From: Paenibacillus sp. 1781tsa1
Lineage (GTDB): Bacteria; Bacillota; Bacilli; Paenibacillales; Paenibacillaceae
DNA length: 64,000 bases
Reading direction: 5' to 3'
Assembly (NCBI RefSeq): GCF_024159265.1
Contig: NZ_JAMYWY010000001.1
Location: forward strand, 1,922,001-1,986,000
Shown: piece by piece, positions 45,299-53,529 of the stretch
How the letters are laid out: the number at the start of each line of letters is the position of its first letter
Numbering within the stretch: position 1 is the first letter of the stretch
Notes under the pieces: model-generated
Told to the model about the DNA's origin: nothing
Seen by the model: the letters and a program-made list of their open reading frames with translations, nothing else
The model's database searches: none
Translations under genes and position numbers: made by a program

Positions 45299-45503
45299 TG
45301 TTCAAAAAGAGCGGTTTTCAGTACCGAGAAGATGGGATGAAGATAGAAATGGAGTAGCGGAGCGTAGGGAAAACTACGTGAGCAACTACAATGTTTCCGA
45401 AGGAAACATACTTCGTAAGCATCTGCTTATTCGGCTGAATGCCATATTCGACGCTGATGATGCCGCCAGGCATCATTCGTAATCAAAAGCGGACTTTTTG
45501 ACA
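45299..45503. repeat. Inverted-repeat element (MITE/REP-like), about 205 bp
   Basis: The ends are imperfect inverted repeats: left TGTTCAAAAAGAGCGGTTTT, right (reverse complement) TGTCAAAAAGTCCGCTTTT. Inside are perfect hairpins ATGTTTCC-GAA-GGAAACAT (45391-45409), ATGATGCC-GCCA-GGCATCAT (45457-45476) and CGTAG/CTACG (45363-45379). No long ORF and no target-site duplication are apparent. It looks like a small dispersed element dropped between the ABC-F and pheS genes; copy number cannot be tested here. Confidence 0.6.
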
Positions 45504-45526
45504 ACCTCTAGAGGTTTAACTAACAA
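45498..45526 (+). promoter_or_regulatory. pheST promoter, -35 at the end of the repeat element
   Basis: Perfect TTGACA (45498-45503), 17-base spacer, TAACAA (45521-45526). The -35 is the last six bases of the repeat element. Confidence 0.5.
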
Positions 45527-45819
45527 GCAAACGTGATGATGGAGACAAGTAAGCAGTGCCTCTGGACAGGGAGGAAGCGCCGTAGATTGAGAGCGTTTCT
45601 GTAGAACAAGGCTGCCGAAATTCACTCCGAAGCGGTTCCCTGAACCTGTTTTTGTGTAGACACAGAGGCAACAGTAGGGGCAAACGGTTAACGGTCGTTA
45701 TTCCGTACAAAGTGAGACAGAACTAGTTGCAGACCAGAAGGTCCGTGCAGCAATGGATGTCTAACAAGGGTGGTACCACGGTCTTTTCGTCCCTTCAGGG
45801 GAGAGAAGGCCTTTTTTTG
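45525..45819 (+). ncRNA. T-box leader, phenylalanine specifier, upstream of pheS
   Basis: Stem I begins AAACGTGATGATGGAGACAA and contains the AG-type region near 45590. The specifier is TTC (Phe) at 45621-45623 in CGAAA-TTC-ACTCCGAAGC. The T-box AAGGGTGGTACCACGG spans 45766-45781. The terminator GGTCTT..TCCC / GGGGA..AAGGCC with T7 follows at 45779-45819. Uncharged tRNA-Phe would turn on pheST. Confidence 0.92.
45779..45819 (+). terminator. Conditional terminator of the pheS T-box
   Basis: GTCCCTTCAGGGGA core stem plus flanking pairs, T7 tail; alternative to the T-box antiterminator. Confidence 0.85.
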
Positions 45820-45853
45820 TTGCAAAAACACCACAAAAAGGGGGCAATTACAC

Positions 45854-46888
45854 ATGAAAGAACGTTTAGAGGCATTGAAGATCGAAGCGCTGGAGCAGTT
45901 GTCTGGTGTGAATGATCCGCAGACGCTCGGTGATCTGCGTGTAAAGTATTTGGGGAAAAAGGGTGCATTGACTGAAATTTTGCGAGGTATGGGTGCACTT
46001 AGTGCAGAGGAACGTCCAGTTATTGGTCAAGTAGCCAATGATGTTCGGGCTGCCATTGAGGAAGTCATCGACAGCAAGCAGGATCAGTTCCAGAAGGAAG
46101 AGACGGCGAAGCGTCTGCAATCCGAGAAAATTGATGTGACGCTGCCAGGACGTCGTGGACGTCAAGGCGGACTGCATCCACTGACGAAAGTGGTACAGGA
46201 GATCGAAGATATTTTCATCGGCATGGGATACCGCATAGCGGAAGGTCCTGAAGTCGAAATGGATTATTACAACTTTGAAGCATTGAACTTGCCGAAGAAT
46301 CACCCGGCGCGCGATATGCAGGATTCCTTCTATGTTACAGAAGACTTGTTGATGCGTACTCATACGTCTCCGGTTCAAGTACGTACCATGCAGAGTATGA
46401 AGGGCGAAGTGCCTGTCAAAGTCATCTGCCCAGGTAAAGTATACCGCCGTGATGACGACGATGCGACGCACTCTTTCCAATTCAACCAGGTTGAAGGATT
46501 GGTCATCAGCGAAAACATTCGTATGAGCGATCTGAAAGGAACCCTGCTGCAATTCGTGCGCGAGATGTTCGGTTCCCACACGGAAATTCGTCTGCGTCCA
46601 AGCTTCTTCCCGTTCACGGAGCCAAGTGCGGAAGTGGATGTAACTTGTGTACAATGTGGCGGCAGCGGCTGTCGAGTATGTAAGCAAACCGGCTGGCTCG
46701 AAATTTTGGGCGGCGGTATGGTTCACCCGAAAGTACTGGAAATGGGCGGCTACGATCCGGAGAAATACAGCGGTTTTGCATTCGGAATGGGCGTAGAACG
46801 TATCGCGATGTTGAAGTATGGTGTCGATGATATCCGTCACTTCTACAACAGTGATCTGACCTTCTTGAAGCAATTCGGACGGCTGTAA
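45854..46888 (+). CDS. pheS: Phenylalanyl-tRNA synthetase alpha subunit
   Basis: Catalytic subunit, 344 residues. The N-terminal coiled-coil arm is followed by the class II core with motif 2 ([20 protein letters not shown]) and motif 3 ([17 protein letters not shown]). GGGGGCAATTACAC precedes the ATG at 45854; the frame is open to 45770 but through the terminator. It forms an alpha2-beta2 enzyme with PheT. Controlled by the T-box above. Confidence 0.97.
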   Translation: MKERLEALKIEALEQLSGVNDPQTLGDLRVKYLGKKGALTEILRGMGALSAEERPVIGQVANDVRAAIEEVIDSKQDQFQKEETAKRLQSEKIDVTLPGRRGRQGGLHPLTKVVQEIEDIFIGMGYRIAEGPEVEMDYYNFEALNLPKNHPARDMQDSFYVTEDLLMRTHTSPVQVRTMQSMKGEVPVKVICPGKVYRRDDDDATHSFQFNQVEGLVISENIRMSDLKGTLLQFVREMFGSHTEIRLRPSFFPFTEPSAEVDVTCVQCGGSGCRVCKQTGWLEILGGGMVHPKVLEMGGYDPEKYSGFAFGMGVERIAMLKYGVDDIRHFYNSDLTFLKQFGRL

Positions 46889-46971
46889 CCAACAATACAA
46901 TGGATCGACAGTTATAGAGCAAACGTTATGAACCGGGAACACCAATTTATAGATGAAGGAAGTGAACGTCC

Positions 46972-49425
46972 ATGAGAGTATCGACAGATTGGCTGTCTGA
47001 TTATATTTCCCTTGAAGGTGTGACGCCACAGGAATTGGCGGAGAAAATCACCCGTGCGGGTGTCGAGATTGATGTAGTGGAGAACCGCAACAAGGGCGTG
47101 AATAAAGTTGTGGTAGGTTATGTGAAGAGCAAGGAGAAACATCCGGATGCTGACAAACTGAATGTATGTGTCATCGATGCCGGCCAGGAAGAAGATCTGC
47201 AGATCGTGTGTGGTGCGAAAAATGTGGATGCAGGCCAAAAAGTAGTTGTAGCTCTGGTTGGAGCGAAACTCCCTGGTGGATTGGATATCAAAAAAGCCAA
47301 ATTGCGCGGCGTTGTATCCCTTGGGATGATCTGTTCTGCGAAAGAGCTGGGCATGAACGACAAATTGCTGCCCAAAGATCAGCAGGAAGGTATTCTTGTT
47401 CTACCGGAACAAACAGAGGTGGGCACGCCGATCAGCCAGGTTCTTGGTCTCGACGACCATGTACTTGAACTGGATCTGACACCGAACCGTTCCGACTGTC
47501 TCAGCATGCGTGGTGCAGCTTATGAAGTAGGTGCCATCCTGGGTCGTGAAGTGAAGCTGCCGAATCCCAAAGACCAACTGGTTGAAGTGGGTGATGCAGC
47601 TGCGAATCATATCTCTGTAGAGATTAAGGCACAGGAGCAATGCAGTCACTATGCCGCTCGTTATGTAACCGGCATTAAGCTGGGTGCTTCCCCGCTGTGG
47701 ATGCAAAACCGTCTGATGGCTGCAGGTGTTCGTCCAATCAACAATATCGTTGATATCACGAACTATGTCATGCTGGAATATGGTCAACCGCTACATGCAT
47801 TCGATGCGGATAAGCTGGAAAAAGGTCATATTGAAGTGCGGATGGCCAACGAAGGCGAAACGATCGTTACGCTCGATGGACAGGAGCGCAAGCTGGAGCC
47901 GCACATGTTGCTCATTACGGATGGCGTGAAACCTGTAGCCATCGCTGGGGTTATGGGTGGCGAGAATTCCGAGGTGTCAGAAGGCACGGTGAATCTGCTC
48001 TTGGAGTCCGCCAAATTCGACGGCGGAACCGTTCGGAAAACGTCGCGCCAACTGGGGCTGCGTTCCGAAGCAAGCATGCGTTTTGAGAAGGAAGTAGACC
48101 CGGGTGCGGTGATTACGGCTTTGGATCGTGCGGCTGAACTGATTCAGCGTTATGCTGAAGGTGAAGTGCATCAGGGAATCGTGGAAGCTGGAGCAGAAGC
48201 TGCGGAGAAACGTGTAATTCAATTGTCGCTGGATAGACTGAATCGTTATCTGGGAACCGATCTGTCTCTGCTTGAGGTGAAAACCATCTTCGCTCGTTTG
48301 CACTTTGCATGTGGTGATGCTGATCAAGGATTGCTGGATGTGGAAGTACCAACACGCAGAGGGGATATTACGCTTGATGTAGACTTGTTTGAAGAGATTG
48401 CGCGCCTCTACGGATATGACAACATTCCAACCACTTGGATTGAAGGACCGACGACTCCGGGGGCATATACTCGCTCTCAAGCGATGCGTCGCACCATTCG
48501 TGGATTGCTCTCAGGCAGTGGCTGGCAGGAAATGATCAGTTACTCCTTTGTTCACCCGGATAAAGCGACATTGTTCCCGGCACTGACACAAGGCTGTAAA
48601 GCCGTGAAACTCGCGATGCCTATGAGTGAGGACCGCAGTGTGCTTCGTACGAGTATTTTGCCACAAATGCTGGATGCAGCGGTGTATAACATGAACCGTA
48701 AACAGGATTCACTGGCTGTATTTGAAGTGGGCAATGTGTTCTTCACCGAAGAAGATCAGTTGACCAAGCAACCGCATGAGATCCCAGTACTGGGCTTGCT
48801 GCTCACCGGGAATCGTGCAAGCCAGCAGTGGAATGTTGGAGCGGAGAAAGTAGATTTCTTCGATCTGAAAGGTGCGCTTGAGCAACTGTTCGCTTATGTA
48901 GGCCTGGAACAACGCATTCGCTTGGTGGCGAACAGCCCCGAAGGATTCCATCCGGGACGTTCTGCGTCAGTTTATCTGGAAGGCAAGGATGGCGGAGAAG
49001 GCATTTTGATCGGTACATTGGGTCAACTGCATCCGGAACTGCAACAGCAGTATGATCTGAATGATGTGTACATCGCAGAGATTGCACTTGAATCGATCTA
49101 CAGTGAAGCAGACGCTGATATTCGTTATCGTGAACTTCCACGTTTCCCAGCCATGGAACGTGATATCGCGGTTGTTGTGAATGAGGATATCGAAGCGGGA
49201 GATATGCTGCGCGCCATTCGTGAATCGGCGGGTGAATTGTTACAAACCGTACAGGTATTCGATGTGTTTACTGGTAGTAAACTGGGTGAAAACAAAAAGA
49301 GCGTGGCGATGGCACTGGTATACCGGAATCGTGAACGTACACTGACCGATGAGGAAGTTACTGAAGTTCATGCCCGTGTAGTGGCTCGTCTGGAAGAGCA
49401 ATTCGGAGCGGAATTGCGTAAATAG
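46972..49425 (+). CDS. pheT: Phenylalanyl-tRNA synthetase beta subunit
   Basis: 817 residues, normal for Firmicutes. Domains in order: tRNA-binding OB (about 40-150, VGYVKSKEKHPDADKLNVC), B3/4 editing domain, B5, the catalytic-like core and a C-terminal FDX-ACB domain (PRFPAMERDIAVVV onward). GGAAGTGAACGTCC leads to the ATG. 83 bases from pheS, same transcript. A good terminator lies after the stop. Confidence 0.97.
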   Translation: MRVSTDWLSDYISLEGVTPQELAEKITRAGVEIDVVENRNKGVNKVVVGYVKSKEKHPDADKLNVCVIDAGQEEDLQIVCGAKNVDAGQKVVVALVGAKLPGGLDIKKAKLRGVVSLGMICSAKELGMNDKLLPKDQQEGILVLPEQTEVGTPISQVLGLDDHVLELDLTPNRSDCLSMRGAAYEVGAILGREVKLPNPKDQLVEVGDAAANHISVEIKAQEQCSHYAARYVTGIKLGASPLWMQNRLMAAGVRPINNIVDITNYVMLEYGQPLHAFDADKLEKGHIEVRMANEGETIVTLDGQERKLEPHMLLITDGVKPVAIAGVMGGENSEVSEGTVNLLLESAKFDGGTVRKTSRQLGLRSEASMRFEKEVDPGAVITALDRAAELIQRYAEGEVHQGIVEAGAEAAEKRVIQLSLDRLNRYLGTDLSLLEVKTIFARLHFACGDADQGLLDVEVPTRRGDITLDVDLFEEIARLYGYDNIPTTWIEGPTTPGAYTRSQAMRRTIRGLLSGSGWQEMISYSFVHPDKATLFPALTQGCKAVKLAMPMSEDRSVLRTSILPQMLDAAVYNMNRKQDSLAVFEVGNVFFTEEDQLTKQPHEIPVLGLLLTGNRASQQWNVGAEKVDFFDLKGALEQLFAYVGLEQRIRLVANSPEGFHPGRSASVYLEGKDGGEGILIGTLGQLHPELQQQYDLNDVYIAEIALESIYSEADADIRYRELPRFPAMERDIAVVVNEDIEAGDMLRAIRESAGELLQTVQVFDVFTGSKLGENKKSVAMALVYRNRERTLTDEEVTEVHARVVARLEEQFGAELRK

Positions 49426-49467
49426 GACAGAAGAAGATTTTTTGAACAAAGATTAGCAGGAATTGTT

Positions 49468-49517
49468 TGAAGTCACATCGAATCCTTAGCATTAGAGGAT
49501 CGATGTGACTTTTTTGT
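49468..49517 (+). terminator. pheST terminator
   Basis: AAGTCACATCGA..TCCT / AGGA..TCGATGTGACTT with T6. Confidence 0.9.
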
Positions 49518-49563
49518 GATTACAGCTTAGAATCAACATACAGACTTGAAGGAGGGCACAACT

Positions 49564-52272
49564 GTGACTACACCTGATCGTACACGCGTCACCGTAGAGA
49601 TCTACGGGACTTCCTATAAACTGGTTGGCAGCAGTGCCGACTATATGAAACAAGTAGCTAACCTGGTAGATGAGCGTATGAGCGCGATCTCCAAGCAAAA
49701 TTCCCGTCTGGATACTCCGCGTATTGCGGTGCTGGCGGCTGTACATATGGCTGAACAGTCTCTTCAGACTCAGGAAATCCGGAATGAGCTGAAGATGCTT
49801 ACTGGAGAACGTACAGAACTGAGAAACGAATTGAATCGGTTAAACGCCATACAAAATGAACATCAACAAGAATTGGAACGGCGTGACCAGTCTCTTGCTG
49901 AATTGCAGAAGCTGAAGCTTGAAGCAGAGCAGGCGCTGAAAAAGGCAGAAACGGACAAGCAAGCAGAAATGGCAAAGTTAAACACACTGCTTGAACAGGA
50001 GCGTGCCCAGGCAACGGAGCGAGTGCAGAAATTGCAAGCTCAGGCAACGGCACAACTCAAGGAAGCAGAAGCCAAGGCAGCGAGACAGCTGAAGGAAATG
50101 GAAGAAAAAGCGGCTAATCAGCTTAAAACTGCACAGGCACAGGCTGCTTCACAGCTAAAAGAAGCTCAGAACCGCTCTGTAGCTGAACTGCAGCAGGCAC
50201 AGGCCAAAGCTGCGGCTCAATATAAGGAATTGCAGGATAAGGCTGCAGCTCAATTAAAAGCAGCCGAAAGCCGTGCCGTTGCAGAACGTCAACAAATTGA
50301 GGCCATGGCTGCACAACAGGTTCAGACAGCCAAAGAAGAAGCCGAGTCCGCCATCCTGTTAGAGTTGGAGCAGGCTGAGAACAACCTGAAGAAAGCTCAG
50401 GAAGAGGCTGCACTGCAATATAACGAACTTCAGCAACAGATGGAACTTCGGCTCCAGCAGGCTGAAGAAAAAGCGCTGGAACAGACTCAGGCTCTGACGG
50501 ATCAGGCGAATCAGGAGCGGGCTGCCTTGCAGGAACAAGCGGAGCAGAAGCGCCTGAATCAGATAAACCAATTAGAAGCGGAGTTCAAGACGTTATCCGA
50601 ACAGTCAGAACTCGAATGGATGGAGAAAGAAGCAGCCCTCGAGGAACAATTGCAACAAGCCAAGGAAGCCGCAGCATCTCAGGCAACGGAAGCCGCTGCG
50701 GCGGCAGAAGCCGTATTGCAAGAAGAACGCAGCAAGCTCAAGCAGCAGCTTGAGGAACAACGTAAGCAGGCGGAGTCTCGACTGTTAGATGTCGAAGAGC
50801 AATTGGAAGAAGTGATGACCCAGCTCATCAGTGCACAGGACATGGTTGCAGAGCAAGAACAGCAGCTTCAACACGAGCGTGGTCAATTGGAAACATTGCG
50901 TCATGAGCATGGGGTCCGTAAACAGGAGCAGGAAGTTCAGAGTCGCCGAATTACGGAACTGGAGCAGCAACTGGAGCAATTGAAAGAGGACCGTTCTCAG
51001 TTGCAGGAGCTTCTGCGTGAAACGGAGCAGGCTGCCCAGCAATCCCGTGATGCACAGGAACAATGGAAACAGAAGTATAATGAAACTGTGGATAGAGAAA
51101 CCTCTGTTACTGCTCAGCTGCGCAAACTTCAGGAGCAGCATGCACAGCTTGAACAGGAAGTTCAAAAGCTTCGTGAGGCTGAAGTGAAGTCGGAAGAGGA
51201 ACAGCGCAGGTTGCATAAGGTGCTTGAACAGGCTCATGCCGCGGTGCGCACATTGCAGAATGAGATTGGCACGCTTACGGAACGTGAACAATCCTGGAAA
51301 GACCTTGCTGAGCAGCGATTGGCTGAGATTGGGGACCTGGAGAACCAGATTCTCGAAGTTGCTGAACAAAATGAAACGTTGGAGTCTGGTGTGCAATCCC
51401 TTCATGATGAATTGTCCGTAGTGAAGGAAGAGTCTCGTTTCAATCATGAAGAGGCTGTGCAATACCAGAAGGACGCAGAACTTTTGGAAGAGAAACGCAC
51501 AGAGCTTGAAGTTGAGCTCAATGTTGTTCGGGAAGAGCTGAACCGACTTCAGGATAATTATAAACAAATCCGTAACGATTACAGTGATGCATTACAACGT
51601 GAAGAGAATTACAGCTCTAAGATTGATGAATTGAGCACGGAGAAGCAAGAAATTGTGAGGGCGCTTGAAGAAGCAAGACAGTCTTCAGCTAAACTTTCCG
51701 AACGCTACTCCGAGCAAGAGAGCCTGCTGGCTCAGACCGAGGAAGAAGCGTTGGAGTGGCAGATCAAATACGAAGAACTGTCAGCCAAACAGGCCGAGTT
51801 GTCATCCCGTCTGGAGCAGTTAACGAGACGTGAAGAAGAACTCCGCTCCAGCGTTGCACAAGCAGAGCAGAATGACCAAGTGTGGCAACGCCGTGCAGAT
51901 GAATGGGCTGCTCAGGAACAATCCTGGCAGGAACGCTGGGCTGCACTTGAGAATGAACTGACCGTTTGGAAGAGAGAAAGTGCTGCAAGTAGCGAGTTGC
52001 TGGAGGGACTGGAGCAAGAACGACAGCAGCTGGACAAGTTACGTGCAGAAGCAACTCAAGAGAAAGAGATCATGGAAACTGAACTGCTTGAGATGGGAGA
52101 GCGTTACGAACTAGCGGCCAACCAATTACGATTGTTACAGGTTGAACGTGAGATGGAGCAGGAGAAGGCAGAGCAGCTGAACACGGAATATCGTCAGTTG
52201 CATGATGAATATACGAAATTGCAGACGGAATATAACGAATGGATTGAATTGATTGAACAGGACCAGACCTAG
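49564..52272 (+). CDS. ZapA-domain protein with an 800-residue coiled coil
   Basis: 902 residues from GTG at 49564 (AAGGAGGG seven bases upstream). Residues 1-80 form a ZapA domain (RVTVEIYGTSYKLVGSSADY, VNLVDERM-like VANLVDERMSAIS, VLAAVHMAEQ), the FtsZ-ring-binding module that in Bacillus is an 85-residue protein. The rest is almost pure coiled coil rich in Glu, Gln, Ala and Arg. Residues 159-257 are nine tandem 11-residue units such as AKAARQLKEME. No membrane segment or other domain is seen. It could bundle or bridge Z-ring filaments over a long distance; that is inference. Monocistronic, after pheT. Confidence 0.8.
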   Translation: MTTPDRTRVTVEIYGTSYKLVGSSADYMKQVANLVDERMSAISKQNSRLDTPRIAVLAAVHMAEQSLQTQEIRNELKMLTGERTELRNELNRLNAIQNEHQQELERRDQSLAELQKLKLEAEQALKKAETDKQAEMAKLNTLLEQERAQATERVQKLQAQATAQLKEAEAKAARQLKEMEEKAANQLKTAQAQAASQLKEAQNRSVAELQQAQAKAAAQYKELQDKAAAQLKAAESRAVAERQQIEAMAAQQVQTAKEEAESAILLELEQAENNLKKAQEEAALQYNELQQQMELRLQQAEEKALEQTQALTDQANQERAALQEQAEQKRLNQINQLEAEFKTLSEQSELEWMEKEAALEEQLQQAKEAAASQATEAAAAAEAVLQEERSKLKQQLEEQRKQAESRLLDVEEQLEEVMTQLISAQDMVAEQEQQLQHERGQLETLRHEHGVRKQEQEVQSRRITELEQQLEQLKEDRSQLQELLRETEQAAQQSRDAQEQWKQKYNETVDRETSVTAQLRKLQEQHAQLEQEVQKLREAEVKSEEEQRRLHKVLEQAHAAVRTLQNEIGTLTEREQSWKDLAEQRLAEIGDLENQILEVAEQNETLESGVQSLHDELSVVKEESRFNHEEAVQYQKDAELLEEKRTELEVELNVVREELNRLQDNYKQIRNDYSDALQREENYSSKIDELSTEKQEIVRALEEARQSSAKLSERYSEQESLLAQTEEEALEWQIKYEELSAKQAELSSRLEQLTRREEELRSSVAQAEQNDQVWQRRADEWAAQEQSWQERWAALENELTVWKRESAASSELLEGLEQERQQLDKLRAEATQEKEIMETELLEMGERYELAANQLRLLQVEREMEQEKAEQLNTEYRQLHDEYTKLQTEYNEWIELIEQDQT
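50038..50334 (+). repeat. Nine tandem 33-bp units coding for 11-residue repeats
   Basis: Within the ZapA-like gene. Units read AQATAQLKEAE, AKAARQLKEME, EKAANQLKTAQ, AQAASQLKEAQ, NRSVAELQQAQ, AKAAAQYKELQ, DKAAAQLKAAE, SRAVAERQQIE, AMAAQQVQTAK. The period is exactly 33 bases without gaps. Confidence 0.85.
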
Positions 52273-52333
52273 CGGAATGAATGTGGCAGAACTGGCTCGT
52301 GGGCAACGTACTCTGGTACAATTTGTTATACTA

Positions 52334-52374
52334 AAGAAGGAGCTCCCGTCGCTGCGGGGGCTCCTTGTCTTGAA
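52334..52374. terminator. Terminator between zapA-like and CuA-lipoprotein genes
   Basis: AAGGAGC..CCCG-TCGC-TGCGGG..GCTCCTT, then TGTCTT. Convergent genes on both sides. Confidence 0.75.
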
Positions 52375-52376
52375 TG

Positions 52377-52766
52377 CTATTCTTCAACGATAATTTTGGA
52401 AATCATGCTGCTGTGTCCTGAACCACAGAAGACCGAACAGGACATTTCAAACTCACCAACTTTGTCCGGGGTTATGACTTTGGAGCTATTTCTGGTATCC
52501 AGTTGAAGATTCAGCTCAGGCACAAGCATACCGTGATTTCCGTTTACATTTTCATAAACAATGTTAACCGGAACGCCTTTTTTAAGATGGTACTCAGGTT
52601 GATCGAATTCGTAGTTGCTTGCCTTGATGACCAGTTCTTCACTGGCAGTAACCTCAGCTTCGGATCCATTGCTGCCAGATTCTGCGGACTGTTTCGCCGC
52701 TCCGCATGCAGTGAGGACCAGAATTAACATACAGGCAGCGAGCCATACTATGCCTTTCTTCATCAT
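52377..52766 (-). CDS. Cupredoxin lipoprotein with CuA motif
   Basis: 129-residue lipoprotein; lipobox LTAC with lipid Cys21. After a Ser/Glu linker, a cupredoxin domain follows with ligands His78 (GNHGML) and the CuA loop CSVFCGSGHSSM (Cys110, Cys114, His118, Met121). This is the binuclear-copper site of cytochrome c oxidase subunit II, but without its membrane helices. It could pass copper or electrons outside the membrane. No oxidase genes are near. AAGGAGGCAC precedes the ATG. Probably downstream of its own promoter; the neighbouring holin-like gene ends in a terminator before it. Confidence 0.85.
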   Translation of the reverse strand: MMKKGIVWLAACMLILVLTACGAAKQSAESGSNGSEAEVTASEELVIKASNYEFDQPEYHLKKGVPVNIVYENVNGNHGMLVPELNLQLDTRNSSKVITPDKVGEFEMSCSVFCGSGHSSMISKIIVEE

Positions 52767-52910
52767 GTGCCTCCTTAAAGCGTGATATGGATAAAATTTG
52801 AATGATTGCTCCAGTCATCATACCGCAATATGTGGATGCCTGTACACGCTGCGTATGTCGTTTTTCTGAAAATTGTACGTGTACGGCAGAGAGTGGTACT
52901 GCCCAAATGA

Positions 52911-52951
52911 AATAAACCTCTTCCGGCACGAGGCCTTCAGAGGTTTAAGAA
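52911..52951 (-). terminator. Terminator of the holin-like gene
   Basis: On the minus strand AAACCTCT pairs with AGAGGTTT around a 16-base loop and continues TATTTC. Confidence 0.6.
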
Positions 52952-52982
52952 AATTCATGGGGACGTTAAGGTGAAATGGAGA

Positions 52983-53342
52983 TTAACTCTTGGAGCTTCG
53001 TCCGGCATCAAAAGGGGTGGATACCGGGATGAAAAGATCGATAATCCCGATAACCAGCGCAGCTAGAATGGCACCGAGCAGGCTGACTTCAACATGATCT
53101 ACAACATATTGACCAAGCCAAATCACCAGTGCGCTAACGATAAATCCGACAATACCGCGACCAAACGGGTTGACCCTTTTGCCGAAAATACCTTCAACAA
53201 TCCAGCCGAGCAGGGCAATGACGAGAGCAAGCAGCAGGGCGCTCCAGAAGCCACCAACGGCGAATCCGGGAACGATCCAGCTAACCACCATTAATACAAT
53301 TGCGGCGATGATAAATCGCACGACATGTCCCAGAAAATTCAT
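52983..53342 (-). CDS. Phage-holin-4_2-family membrane protein (YvlD-like)
   Basis: 119 residues with four hydrophobic helices: an N-terminal FIIAAIVLMVVSWIVPGF, LLALVIALLGWIV, GIVGFIVSALVIWLG and LLGAILAALVIGIIDLFIP. This PF04020-like family is called holin-like but is widespread in chromosomes and linked to envelope stress in Bacillus (YvlD). No lysis genes are near, so a phage role is unlikely. AAAGGAGG precedes the ATG. Confidence 0.85.
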   Translation of the reverse strand: MNFLGHVVRFIIAAIVLMVVSWIVPGFAVGGFWSALLLALVIALLGWIVEGIFGKRVNPFGRGIVGFIVSALVIWLGQYVVDHVEVSLLGAILAALVIGIIDLFIPVSTPFDAGRSSKS

Positions 53343-53529
53343 GGTGTTTACCTCCTTTTATTCGGATTGAACTGAGCAAGGCCACTCCAAGGGGATGGAG
53401 AGGTTGCACAATCCTGACACCTGTAGTTTGTGGTGCTATGGTTTAAGTTATGTGTGGAAGGATTCGTTAAATAGCGTAAGAAAGTTTCTTTCGTTATAAT
53501 ACAGATATAGTTTGGAAGGAGTTGTACAC

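Noticed and set aside
45866..47029. 387-codon minus-strand frame opposite pheS
   Set aside because: Antisense to conserved motifs 2 and 3 of pheS; no ribosome site.
50785..51567. 260-codon minus-strand frame in the zapA-like gene
   Set aside because: Leu/Phe-rich shadow caused by Glu/Gln codons of the coiled coil.
52983..53342. Prophage holin
   Set aside because: The family name suggests phage, but there is no endolysin or phage gene nearby; it is a chromosomal YvlD-like membrane protein.
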